Shown: piece after piece, positions 53,485 to 63,239 of the stretch
How positions within the stretch are numbered: the first letter of the stretch is position 1
How the letters are laid out: the number at the start of each line of letters is the position of its first letter
DNA from: Vibrio aestivus
GTDB taxonomy: Bacteria; Pseudomonadota; Gammaproteobacteria; Enterobacterales; Vibrionaceae
DNA length: 64,000 nucleotides
NCBI GenBank assembly: GCA_003263845.1
Contig: JYJN01000070.1
Span: 49,617-113,616, forward strand
Direction of reading: 5' to 3'
Position numbers and translations under genes: made by a program
The notes under the pieces: generated by a model
Told to the model about the DNA's origin: nothing
Databases searched by the model: none
Seen by the model: only the letters and a program-made list of their open reading frames with translations

Positions 53485-54918
53485 TTAATTTAAGCCTAGT
53501 GCAGCTTTTAGACCTTCGCCATAAGCTTCGTCTGCTTGGTAAGCATGATCAACATGGCGACGTTGAATAAATTCCGGTACGCCATCAAGTGAACGTGCCG
53601 TGTTTTCAAACAGTCTTTGACGCTCTTCTGCTGACATCAAACGGAACAAATCACCCGCTTGAGTAAAGTAATCGTCTTCTACTCGGTGGTCGTGATGATC
53701 CGCATCTCCTGAAATGCGCAGTGGTGGCTCAGAAAAGTCTGGCTGTTCTGCCCACTCTTGCTTGAAGTTTGGCTCGTAACCAATGGTTGACCCGTGGTTG
53801 CCATCAGTACGCATTGCACCATCGCGGTGGTAGCTGTGAACTGGGCAGCGTGGTGCGTTTACTGGGATCTGGTGGTGGTTAACACCTAGACGATAGCGCT
53901 GTGCGTCGCCGTAAGCAAACAGACGGCCTTGCAGCATTTTGTCTGGAGAGAAACCAATACCCGGTACAACCGCTGCTGGGTTGAATGCCGATTGCTCAAC
54001 TTCAGCGTAGAAGTTTTCTGGGTTACGGTTGAGCTCAAATTCACCTACTTCAATTAGTGGATAGTCCTTTTGCGACCATACGCGCGTTAGGTCGAACGGG
54101 TTAAAGTTCACTTCGTCCGCTTCCAACTCCGGCATGATTTGAACGTACATGGTCCATTTCGGGAAATCTTTTTCTTCGATGCTGTTGTACAAGTCAGCTT
54201 GGTGACTTTCACGGTCTTTACCAATGACAGCTTCTGCTTCTTGGTCTGTTAGGTTTTTGATGCCTTGCTGAGTTTTGAAATGGAACTTCACCCAGTAGCG
54301 TTCGTTGTCGGCATTAATAAAGCTAAAGGTGTGACTGCCAAACCCGTGCATGTGACGGTAGGTGGCTGGAATACCGCGATCACTCATCACAATGGTAACT
54401 TGGTGGAATGCTTCAGGTAGTGAAGTCCAAAAGTCCCAGTTGTTGGTTGCGCTACGCATGTTGGTTCTTGGGTCACGCTTAACAGCGTGGTTGAGATCTG
54501 GGAATTTTAGAGGGTCGCGAAGGAAGAATACTGGCGTGTTGTTACCCACTAAATCCCAGTTGCCCTCTTCGGTGTAGAACTTCAAAGCAAAACCGCGAAT
54601 ATCACGTTCAGCATCTGCTGCGCCTCGCTCACCTGCAACTGTTGTGAAGCGAGCAAATAGGTCGGTCTTTTTACCAATTTCAGAGAACAGTTTCGCACGC
54701 GTGTATTTTATAATGTCATGGGTAACAGTAAACGTACCGTATGCGCCTGAACCCTTTGCATGCATGCGACGCTCTGGAATCACTTCTCGATCAAAATGCG
54801 CCAGTTTCTCTAGAAACCAAACATCTTGTAGAAGTTGTGGGCCGCGTGGGCCAGCGGTCATGACATTCTGGTTATGTGCGACAGGACAGCCTGCAGCAGT
54901 AGTAAGTTTTTTAGTCAT
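53485..54918 (-). CDS. kat: Small-subunit haem catalase
   Basis: Degrades hydrogen peroxide in the cytoplasm. The 477-aa length is that of clade 3 small catalases. Marks: active-site His in [14 protein letters not shown], the Asn in [12 protein letters not shown], haem-proximal Tyr in [16 protein letters not shown], and [15 protein letters not shown] 54918 is chosen because GAGGG lies 6 bases ahead, giving [17 protein letters not shown]; an extension to 54966 has no support. Control by OxyR is expected for this family, but I could not identify its site. Confidence 0.95.
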   Translation of the reverse strand: MTKKLTTAAGCPVAHNQNVMTAGPRGPQLLQDVWFLEKLAHFDREVIPERRMHAKGSGAYGTFTVTHDIIKYTRAKLFSEIGKKTDLFARFTTVAGERGAADAERDIRGFALKFYTEEGNWDLVGNNTPVFFLRDPLKFPDLNHAVKRDPRTNMRSATNNWDFWTSLPEAFHQVTIVMSDRGIPATYRHMHGFGSHTFSFINADNERYWVKFHFKTQQGIKNLTDQEAEAVIGKDRESHQADLYNSIEEKDFPKWTMYVQIMPELEADEVNFNPFDLTRVWSQKDYPLIEVGEFELNRNPENFYAEVEQSAFNPAAVVPGIGFSPDKMLQGRLFAYGDAQRYRLGVNHHQIPVNAPRCPVHSYHRDGAMRTDGNHGSTIGYEPNFKQEWAEQPDFSEPPLRISGDADHHDHRVEDDYFTQAGDLFRLMSAEERQRLFENTARSLDGVPEFIQRRHVDHAYQADEAYGEGLKAALGLN

Positions 54919-55549
54919 CGGTTTCCCTCTATGCAATTCAATAGGTTGCAATGGACAACTGAACAAAAGTACGGCGTGTTGCCATTGAGTGACTTAACGA
55001 TACGGCATTTTTTTGAGTGAAGATAATGGATAGATCTTATCGATTCGATTGGTATCTCTGATTGCACTTACAGAAATGAATGATTGGCATAAAAGTTATA
55101 ATTAAGCCGAATCGAGTTAACATAAAATGTAGCATTATGTGCAAAAATTGGTCGTTAGAGCATAGGGGGTTGGTATTTAAACTCAGTAAATAATGTCGAT
55201 ACCGTATGGTTGATTATATGTTTCATTATTTTACTAATTATGACACATGTTACAGGTGTAACTAGTTGATATAGACAAAGTTACTAAAGAGCATTGAATT
55301 ACATTATATTCTGACGATTTCACTCAAGTTATCATCTTTAATTATGAGTTTTAGTAAAAGCATTCATAGCAAATAAGATATAGAAACAGTTATCTGATAG
55401 ATCTAAAATCAAATATGAAATAAGTTAAATATAGAGTCTACACTTTTACTCTGTGTATCAGTGTTTGCTTAATTTTTCTGCCCTTAGAGGAAAGTTATTG
55501 CGCACATTGACTACAATTCAACTATAGCCATAAAAAAAGTGGGGTTAAG
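54919..55549. other. AT-rich divergent intergenic region
   Basis: About 630 very AT-rich bases with no open frame of note. It must hold the catalase promoter (left) and that of the sensor pair (right). No repeat or RNA structure stands out. Confidence 0.5.
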
Positions 55550-56536
55550 GTGAAGGTATCTGTAGCGCTGGTATTTGTTCTGTCTTTGGCGGTGTTAGGC
55601 TGGTGGTCTGGGCAGCAAAGCGAAATACCATCCATAATTCACCAAGAGCCGATAAAAATCGGAGTATCACTGACTCCTTTGAGTACACCATTTTATGTGG
55701 CTCAAAAACAGAGCTTATTCACTAAACACGGATTGAACGTCGAGATAGTGCCCTGCAAGGGCGGGGTACAATGCGCGACTTTATTACAAGCAGGTTCGGT
55801 CGATTATGCAACGGCGTCGGGTACTGTTGCCCTGTTTAATAGCTATCATCATAACAACATCTCTTTGCTCGCGAGCTTTGTTACCTCTAGTAATGACTTG
55901 AAATTACTAACGCTGGAATCTTCGGGCATCACGGATATCACTGACCTTGAACACAAGAAAGTAGGTATTGTTAAATCGAGTTCTAGTGAGTTTTATTTCG
56001 ATCTTCTGCTGATATCGAATGCGCTGCAAGACATGGATGTTGAGCGTGTCTATTTGAAACCAGAAGATACCGTTTCGGCAATGCTTTCTTATCAGGTTGA
56101 TGCCATCTCCATTTGGGAACCTCATGGCTACAGAGCAGGGGTGGAATCGGTTGCACCTGTTGTTGATTTAGGTACTGAGGGAATCTATCAACTGTCTTTT
56201 AATCTGCTGACCAAGTCGACCCGAACTAAACAGGAAGCAGTAGACAAGGCGCTACTTCTAGCTATTTCCGAGGCCATCGATTGGGTGGGAGATCATTCAT
56301 CCGAGAGCATAGAGCTAATTAGCCAAGAGTTAAAGATAAGGCCGCAGCAAGTGAAATGGACATGGGATGATTATGTCTTTCGGCTTGCCAATGATTACAG
56401 TCTGCTTTCTAACTTACAACTTCAAGCCCATTGGGCGTCGGAACGAAGTATTTTAGAAGGTGAGCCGTTGGATGTGAGAGCGATCATAGACGACACATCG
56501 CTTGATGAGATAAATCTTAAGGTGCCTATGCAATGA
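55550..56536 (+). CDS. Periplasmic binding protein, SsuA/NMT1-like, paired with a diguanylate cyclase
   Basis: A 328-aa exported protein with a hydrophobic N-terminus (about 3-20, VSVALVFVLSLAVLGWW) that may stay as an anchor. The type-2 binding-protein fold shows PIKIGVSLTPLSTPFYVAQKQ, FTKHGLNVEIVPCKGGVQCATLLQAG and DAISIWEPHG, as in SsuA, TauA and NMT1/THI5-like proteins. The two Cys near residue 70 may form a disulfide. No ABC permease or ATPase is nearby. The GGDEF gene starts inside its last codons (ATGA overlap), so the pair probably senses a ligand for c-di-GMP control. GTG 55550 is the likely start. Confidence 0.85.
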   Translation: MKVSVALVFVLSLAVLGWWSGQQSEIPSIIHQEPIKIGVSLTPLSTPFYVAQKQSLFTKHGLNVEIVPCKGGVQCATLLQAGSVDYATASGTVALFNSYHHNNISLLASFVTSSNDLKLLTLESSGITDITDLEHKKVGIVKSSSSEFYFDLLLISNALQDMDVERVYLKPEDTVSAMLSYQVDAISIWEPHGYRAGVESVAPVVDLGTEGIYQLSFNLLTKSTRTKQEAVDKALLLAISEAIDWVGDHSSESIELISQELKIRPQQVKWTWDDYVFRLANDYSLLSNLQLQAHWASERSILEGEPLDVRAIIDDTSLDEINLKVPMQ

Positions 56537-57897
56537 TTCGGTCGATCAGTTTTAAGATGTACGCACTGTTTATGGCGAGTGTTGTCATGAGCATCGCGAC
56601 GGCTTGGTCGATTTACAACTTATACCAGCGTCAAGAGCTCGCGAGTCAGCACCAGCTTAGTCTTATTGCTCTTCAGTCAGAGGTCAGTGCGCTTCAAGCC
56701 CAGATGTGGATCTATTTGGAATACAAAGATACCAAGAGTTTTCAAAGTTTAGTGGATCAACAACAAAAGCTAGCCTTAAAGTTGGATATGTCAGATTTTT
56801 CGCCTAAGAAAGTCGATAGGGTGAGGCTGGCAAACAATCAACTGGCGGAGCTGATTAGCAAGGACAAGCAGTTTCAGCTGGCCTTAAATCGTGTGGATAT
56901 TGATAGCGACTTGGTGGCTCAGCGTCGCTCTTTGCTGAATAATAGATATAACCTTCTTATCCAAAATATGTTTGAGCATTTCTCTCGGCAGCATGAGATC
57001 GAAGTGACGGTTTCGACCACGCAAATTGAAAGGACAATGTTTGAGGTTGCGGTGCTATTAATACTGTTTTCAGCCTCAATGATGGTGACGGCTTTTTTAC
57101 TTCTGCATCGATTCCGAATGGGCTCCAAAACCATGTCTGAAGCGATAGAAAGAATCAAAGGCAGGCACTTCACTCATAGGATCGATTGCAAAAATTTGGA
57201 TACCGAATTTAGCGACTTAGCCAGTACCTTTAACGCCATGTGCCAAGAACTTGAGCAGAACGTGTTTACTCGTGCACAACTAGAAAATGAGGTGAGCAAA
57301 AAAACGCGTAAACTAGAAGAGCAAAAAGTCGCGCTAGAGTACTTGTCTGAACACGACCCTCTCACTTCGTTACTCAATCGCCGTTCATTAGAAACTCATT
57401 TGAAATCGGCCGTAGCACGCTCTGGAAGAACCAAGCTTATGATGGCAGTGCTATTTATTGACCTCGATCGATTCAAAGCAATTAATGATACCTATGGACA
57501 TCATGTTGGCGACTGAGTGCTTATAGAGGTGGCCAAACGCTTAAAAAGTAATACCCGAGAAACCGATTTGGTTAGTCGTTTTGGTGGCGATGAGTTTGTT
57601 GTTTGTTTAGACCTGCTCAACGATATTGAAAGTACGATTGCAAAAACGGAGCAGCTTATTCAAGAGCTATCTCGCCCAATTTATATTGATGATGCGAGTC
57701 ATTCCGTCGGCGTCAGTATTGGAGTTTCCATCTATCCCGATTTTGCACAAGACCATTTAGAGCTTCTCACACACGCTGATCAAGCGATGTATGTTGCTAA
57801 GGCGCGTGACGGCAGTAACTATGTAGTCGCGACTCAAAAATCAGCGCCCCAAGCCGGCTTTACTGATCTTTCAAATGAAGGTGTGCCTATCCAATAA
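56533..57897 (+). CDS. Membrane diguanylate cyclase (in-frame TGA)
   Basis: Full frame of 454 codons with one TGA at 57514-57516 where relatives have Trp or Arg (HHVGD-x-VLIEVAKRL). Helix 1 is about 7-27, a periplasmic helical domain follows (30-170), helix 2 is about 171-193, then HAMP, a short coiled coil and GGDEF. The catalytic motif is intact (VSRFGGDEFVV) and so is the inhibitory RxxD site (RETD, 5 residues ahead). The TGA falls before both, so it would remove activity if real. It is a substitution, unlike the indels seen elsewhere. Overlaps the binding-protein gene by 4 bases. Confidence 0.87.
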
Positions 57898-58123
57898 GGC
57901 CGGTTTTTCTATATCCAGCCCCCCTTTGATACTTGATTGAACTGGCTTGCTGAACCGAACTTTGCGAGTTACTTCAGGCAATAACTGAATGATAAAAAAC
58001 GTTTTTACACTGTAAATAGAGATATCTCTTATTGTTTGGGATTAATGTCTATACTTTATGCTATGTGTTGCATTTATTTCAACGAGAATGCAGCTAGGGA
58101 ACACATATGTTTTGGTGGCAGGT

Positions 58124-59293
58124 ATGACGGAACAAACCAAATTGTTGATTGTGGAAGAGGACAATCAATCTAGCCGCGACATTACGCATAAATTGACCGA
58201 TAACTACAATGTAAAAGTCGCAAATACTCTTATCTCAGCTTTAGATCTGGTCGAAACATTTAAACCCAAAATCCTTTTGCTTGGTAAACATCTCGCAGGG
58301 AAACGGACCATAGACTTATTCGATAGACGCAAATCCTCTTCTGAGCTCAATGGCTGCGCCATTGTGTATCTAACCGAAGAAGATTCGCTAGAGGAGCGAT
58401 TAAATGTCTACCAAGCGGGTGCAACCGATGTGATTGAACGCTTTTGCGCTAAAGAAGAGATGCTCGCGAAATTGGAAGTCATCGAGCAATTTCTTACCGA
58501 CAAGCAACGTATCCAACAAGAGTGCATCGAGGCTAAAGAAACCTCTCGGCATTTTATGCAAGAAGCGACTATGTACGGCACGGTTCTACATTTTTTCCGT
58601 GGCCTGTCGACTTGTCAGTTTATTGAACAGTTAAGCTACTTTGTATTCCAAGCGATGAATACATACAACCTCCATGCATCAATGGTGATTCGGGACAAAA
58701 GCGATCTTTACTTCGATAGCATTGATGGCAGCGTCAGCCCGATTGAGCGAAACCTCTATGATCTGCTACATACCAAAGGGCGTATTTTCCAGTTTGGTAA
58801 TCGAATGATTCTGAATGAGAAAAATACCGCGATCCTGATTAAGAACCTTCCTGAAGATGAAGTGAAAGTGGGCATTCTCAAAGATGTACTGGCCGTTATG
58901 ATTGAAGGTTTAGAAGCTAAGTTTTTGGACATCAGACGCCATAATATGCTGACAGAAGTACTTGAAGAGATTGGTGAGACGATGCAGCACGTCTCCAAAA
59001 AAGTTGAGAGTTTTGATGCCGTCTTCTCGGAAAATTACAACCACTCTGTTCATAAGCTCAACTCAAGTTACCACGTACTTGGGCTTGCTTACGATCAGGA
59101 AGAAGAGCTTTCTGATCTGTTTGAAACTGGTCTTAAGTCGATGATGTTTGCTAAAGATGATTTGGCCGGTGTTCACCAAGAGATGCAGTTCATAGCTCAC
59201 AAGATTGAACAAATGGAGCTTTCGGAACAATCTTTACATGAGCCGCCGAAAGACAAGTTAGGCGATGATGACGACGGTGTAGAGCTGTTTTAG
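58124..59293 (+). CDS. Pseudo-receiver protein of unknown role
   Basis: About 389 aa. Residues 1-125 have the receiver fold (KLLIVEEDNQSSRDITHKL and VYLTEEDSLEERLNVYQAGATDVIERF). The phospho-acceptor Asp site reads LLLGKHLAGK and the usual Lys reads Glu, so phosphorylation is unlikely. The rest is all-helical, with a segment like a histidine-kinase phosphotransfer or helical bundle (FRGLSTCQFIEQLSYF; NSSYHVLGLAYDQEEELSDLFETG) and an acidic tail (DDDDGVELF). The start is uncertain: 58124 gives MTEQTKLL with a weak ribosome site; 58088 and 58058 are in frame. I do not recognise a named family. Confidence 0.75.
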   Translation: MTEQTKLLIVEEDNQSSRDITHKLTDNYNVKVANTLISALDLVETFKPKILLLGKHLAGKRTIDLFDRRKSSSELNGCAIVYLTEEDSLEERLNVYQAGATDVIERFCAKEEMLAKLEVIEQFLTDKQRIQQECIEAKETSRHFMQEATMYGTVLHFFRGLSTCQFIEQLSYFVFQAMNTYNLHASMVIRDKSDLYFDSIDGSVSPIERNLYDLLHTKGRIFQFGNRMILNEKNTAILIKNLPEDEVKVGILKDVLAVMIEGLEAKFLDIRRHNMLTEVLEEIGETMQHVSKKVESFDAVFSENYNHSVHKLNSSYHVLGLAYDQEEELSDLFETGLKSMMFAKDDLAGVHQEMQFIAHKIEQMELSEQSLHEPPKDKLGDDDDGVELF

Positions 59294-59321
59294 TTGAAGG
59301 CTTACCGATAAGTAAGCACAT

Positions 59322-59367
59322 AAAAAAGGAGGCAGAGCACAGTTAGGTGCAATGCCTCCTTGTTTTT
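59322..59367. terminator. Bidirectional terminator between the pseudo-receiver and GH9 genes
   Basis: Outer stem AAGGAGGCA / TGCCTCCTT plus inner stem GCAC / GTGC, with A run left and GTTTTT right. Confidence 0.88.
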
Positions 59368-59414
59368 AGACATGCTAACTTTTGTTAGCTCTGACGAAAT
59401 TTGGCGAGGGTCAG

Positions 59415-61702
59415 TTAATTGAGCTTTCCTTCGTTTAGGGCTGCGCTGACCCAAAGCAGAGGCGCATTCCAGTTGATGGTGATTTCGTTAAGAGACCAAG
59501 CGTTTATATTGTCTTTGTAGCAAGTCTGCCCAATACAATGGCCTTTCATGCGTGCCGCAATAGGATCACTAAAACTGATTGAATTAGGCCCACCAATCAA
59601 TGCACCCGGTGCTGGGGCAGGTGAGTTGACGTCCACTGCTTTCGCCCCAAAACGGTGATGCGGATTTTGAGCTGAGCGAGTGCCATAGCCTGTTACATAA
59701 GAGATGTTCATCGGATTGGCGCCTAAAATATAGTCCATGGCATTGGCGACAGATTTCAGGTATCGGATGTCTTTGCTAAAGTCGTGAGCGTAAACAAGGA
59801 AAATACCGCGATTTACCAGATTGGAGTTCGATCCCCAAGGGTAAGATTGCACCGTATAGGGAATGTTGTACCCTCATCTTTCATTTGCGCCATATACTGG
59901 TCAGCCGTATGTATTATGCGTCTCGCGCCTCAATTGTGGCATCTTTATCCAGTGTACTTGGCACCACCGCTAGGCTGATGGTACCGAGTGCGGCCGTGTA
60001 CTGCCAAAACATATCGCCTTCAGTATCTCGGTTGCCTTTTGGCGTTTCCAAATAGTGCGGCGAGCTTTGTATGTAGGATTGATAGTTTTTATTGCCTGTT
60101 GTGATAAATAGTTCAGCTGCTGCCCAATAGAATTCGTCGCTCAGTGATAAATCGTCATAAGGGCCAGATCCTGTGAAGTTATCGTAGGCGTAAATATCAG
60201 GTTGTTGGTTCGCCGCTTGCCAGGCATTTTCTGCAGCGGTTAAACACCGATTAGCGAAATTTTTGTCTAAATCCATCCAAATACGCGCGCATTGAGCGCC
60301 GATTGCTGCAAGGTTTAGAGTGGCTGCCGTGCTGGGCTGGCCAACATATCGTTTCTGAGTATCTTTGTGTGGTGGTAGCGGTATGCCTGTCCATGCTTCA
60401 TCGGCAATCTTATGGAAGGCAAGGTGCGAGCCATCTATCTCGCTAAGTTCTAGCTTTTTATCTGCGGATTGGTCGCCTACAGGTGCGTATACTCTCTGAC
60501 CTGATGGGACTTGCATCGCGAGCATGAACTCGATGTTCCAGCGTGCTTCCGACAGCAGCGCGTTAACCCTATCCTGTGGCTCCGGAATCTTTGCGGAACC
60601 ATCAGAAAAAGGTAACACTGCGCCATCGACCCACAGCCCTCGTTCGTACAGATTGAGTAAGGTCCAAGTTGTAATGCCACTGTTCACTGTGTATTTGCCG
60701 TGGTCGCCAGCATCATACCAACCGCCAGTGACATCAATGGAGAAATCACACCCAGCCAGTCGTTACCCCACGCATCTTGTTTATCAAAGCAGGTCACTAC
60801 ATCTTTTGCATGGCCAGCAGGCCTAGCGAGATCGCTGCGTTGAACAAATTCGGGCTGGATTTCAACACCACTTCGGTTTTGATAGAAGTAAGAGAAAGCA
60901 TCGTATGTGAGCGAATGGTAGATGTCGCCGCGAATATCAAATGGAAAACCAGTCTCATCATCAACGGTAATAGTTAGCCCTTTTTGTTCTGTAGTGTAGT
61001 GGGAAAGGTCGATGCGATGTAAGTGCTCACCGGAAGCGGTATTGAGGCCGAATGGCGTGGTGCGGCCGAGATCAATACTGATGCCTTGATCGTTCTTTAG
61101 CGTCCAACGTAATGGCTCTATAGATTCAGATGCGACAAAAACAAATTTGTCTGCTTTCGGTAGAAAGCCAACGTGGTTGTGACGAATTGGAGAAGTGTCA
61201 GCAATGTGGATATAAGGTTTACCGTCAATGGACACATTGGTCACGCAGATGGTGGCGGGTTTTTGCGCCCCCATTTGAAATTGAAATTCGCCGCCAGCAT
61301 CACTCTGTTGCTGGTGGGTGAATTGGAATTGGTAAGATTGGGCTTTTGTTCCTATCACCGTATCGTTAACAAAATAGTGCGTGTATGGAGGGCCTTCATG
61401 TTGAATGAGGGTTTTGACTTGGGTATCAACACTGGATCTTGCATCGAAAGAGACGGTGTACTCCTGACCTTTCTCTAGCCCAATTCCGCCATGGCCTAAT
61501 ATGATGCTCCAAGGGTTAGCTCCCGGATTGATGATCTCAATACAGCTTCGTCGCTACTAGTGTCAATTGAACCGCCAGCTGCCCACCAACCATCGATGCC
61601 GTTGTTGAAATTTCCATTTCTTATCATTTCATCAGCGTGAGAAAATGTACTGAATGAAAATGAAATCGCAAGGGATAAGAGCGCAATTCTGTGTGTTTTC
61701 AT
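59415..61702 (-). CDS. Exported CBM4_9 - CelD_N - GH9 glycanase (four one-base frameshifts)
   Basis: Repaired length is 763 aa. Parts: signal peptide (1-23, ending SHA), a CBM4_9-like module (NGNFNNGIDGWWAAGG to VTNVSID), a CelD_N Ig-like domain (VGFLPKADKFVFVASES, LRWTLKND), and a GH9 catalytic domain. The catalytic Asp pair is in GGWYDAGDHGKYT, the NPHHRFG motif is present and the acid Glu is in SLNEITINWNAPL. One base is missing near 61539, 60749, 59923 and 59870. All four losses leave the four segments in consecutive frames, and the repaired total is divisible by three. A beta-1,4-glucanase or chito-oligosaccharide enzyme is likely; which is not clear. Confidence 0.87.
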
Positions 61703-62017
61703 AGAACCTCCGTATTCAATTTCATCAGCTTAATTGCGGTTATCAGAGGTTATGTATTGAGCAATTTTTTGATTGTGAGCTTGCTGAATATTTGTTGTTG
61801 AGTTCGTGATTGTCTTATCGAGATTGGAAGGGAGCGTGAATCAGTTTCATAACCAAAACATGCATTAGTGAATGTTTGGATAAACTCTACAGGCTAAAAA
61901 TCATTTTGCTGGTTGACCTGTCTATAGCTTTACAGTTTATAGTTTTCATCATCTTGAGGGGATACATCCCCTTCCTGTTTGACTAGGTACCCTTACCAGT
62001 CATATGAGAGGCTAAAC
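61703..62017. other. Divergent intergenic region between the GH9 gene and an acetyltransferase
   Basis: About 315 bases, with both promoters expected here. No gene or repeat identified. Confidence 0.45.
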
Positions 62018-62533
62018 ATGAAAATTAGATTAGAGACCAAACAAGATATTAACCAAATTGAAGCGATTACCTATCGAGCATTTGAGAACCACCCTCACCA
62101 TGTGCCGGGTGCGAAACCAATTGAACACAAAATTGTGAATAAACTTCGACAAGAGAGAGCACTGACATTGTCTCTTGTCTGTGAAGATGAAACCGGCATC
62201 ATTGGTCATATCGCCTTTTCGCCCGTTCTAATTAATGGCGAGCCGCTATCTTGGTATGGGTTGGGGCCTGTCTCCGTGGTACCAGAGCGTCAAAGTGAAG
62301 GTATTGGTGGTAAGCTGATTCGAGAAGGAATCGCTTTGCTGAGAGAGCAAAGCGCAGAAGGAATAGTGCTACTCGGTGAGCCGCAATATTATGGCCGTTT
62401 TGGGTTTGAGTCGAGAGCGGAGCTAGTGTGCGAAGGCGTGCCTGCAGAATTCTTCTTGGTATTGCCGCTGCAAGCAAGGACACCAAAAGGTGTGGCCACT
62501 TATCATTCGGCGTTTTTTGAAAGCTATGATTAA
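62018..62533 (+). CDS. GNAT-family N-acetyltransferase, YhbS-like
   Basis: A 171-aa enzyme with motif A LGPVSVVPERQSEGIGGKLIREGIALL (Q/R-x2-G-x-G/A as RQSEGIGG) and the later IVLLGEPQYYGRFGFE, typical of the COG3153/YhbS group. ATG 62018 follows GAGAGG; the extension to 61979 has no support. Substrate unknown. Single gene. Confidence 0.92.
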   Translation: MKIRLETKQDINQIEAITYRAFENHPHHVPGAKPIEHKIVNKLRQERALTLSLVCEDETGIIGHIAFSPVLINGEPLSWYGLGPVSVVPERQSEGIGGKLIREGIALLREQSAEGIVLLGEPQYYGRFGFESRAELVCEGVPAEFFLVLPLQARTPKGVATYHSAFFESYD

Positions 62534-62600
62534 AAGCTATGAGTAAAAGCTAGGCAGGGAGTGTACCTGATGGGCTCTCTGCCTTCTAAGTTGAATAGAC

Positions 62601-63239
62601 TTACATCTCTGTGTCGAGCTGCTGCAAGAACGCCTTCATAAATGTCACACGCCGCTTAGCCTCTTCTTTGGCTGAGTGAGTCGTCATTAGGTCGGATAGC
62701 TTAAACAGCTTAGTTTCGAAATGATCCAACATGTAGGTTTTGTCGTCTAAATTACGTTCCGTCGCGTAAGGGTCGCTGTAATCGTATAGATGAGCGCCAA
62801 AGCCAGTCCCTACCTGAATACAGCGTGCAATGCCAATGGCACCAATGGCATCAAGCCTGTCAGCATCTTGTACGATTTGCGCTTCTATTGTTGTGGGCGT
62901 AATACCCGCACTATAGCTGTGCGCCATGATGGCGTGTTTGATTTCTGCAAGATACTCGCTTGGGTAATGGATAGATTGTAAGTAGGTTTCGGCTTTTTCT
63001 GCTGCAACGGTAGAACTGTTTTTTCGCTCAGGGTGATTTTTAGGGAAAGTAAAACAGTCATGCAAATAAGCCGCCGGTAACACCACTTCTAACTTTGCGT
63101 CTTCTTGCTGGCAAAGCGATTTAGCAGTTTTTACAACGCGCAGTACGTGGCTAAGGTCGTGTGCAGGGTCTTGAACCATTTCCACCTGCATATAGCTCTT
63201 AAATTGCTGCTCAAAAACTTCTAGTTCTTTATCGTTCAA
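62601..63239 (-). CDS. HD-domain phosphohydrolase, YedJ-like
   Basis: A 212-aa metal-dependent hydrolase. The HD motif set is complete: H in AHDLSHVLRVV, HD in AYLHDCFTF, D in VQDADRLDAIGAIGIAR. That last block is the YedJ/YpgQ signature. TTG 63239 is chosen because GGAG lies 6 bases ahead and the TTGA overlap with the upstream nnrD stop (63236-63239) suggests coupled translation. The frame extends to ATG 63269 inside nnrD. Substrate is probably a nucleotide; unproven. Confidence 0.88.
   Translation of the reverse strand: MNDKELEVFEQQFKSYMQVEMVQDPAHDLSHVLRVVKTAKSLCQQEDAKLEVVLPAAYLHDCFTFPKNHPERKNSSTVAAEKAETYLQSIHYPSEYLAEIKHAIMAHSYSAGITPTTIEAQIVQDADRLDAIGAIGIARCIQVGTGFGAHLYDYSDPYATERNLDDKTYMLDHFETKLFKLSDLMTTHSAKEEAKRRVTFMKAFLQQLDTEM

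Noticed and set aside
57514..57516. The TGA read as selenocysteine
   Set aside because: It falls in the GGDEF domain where no Sec is known, there is no Cys in relatives at this place, and no hairpin of the SECIS type is evident right after it.
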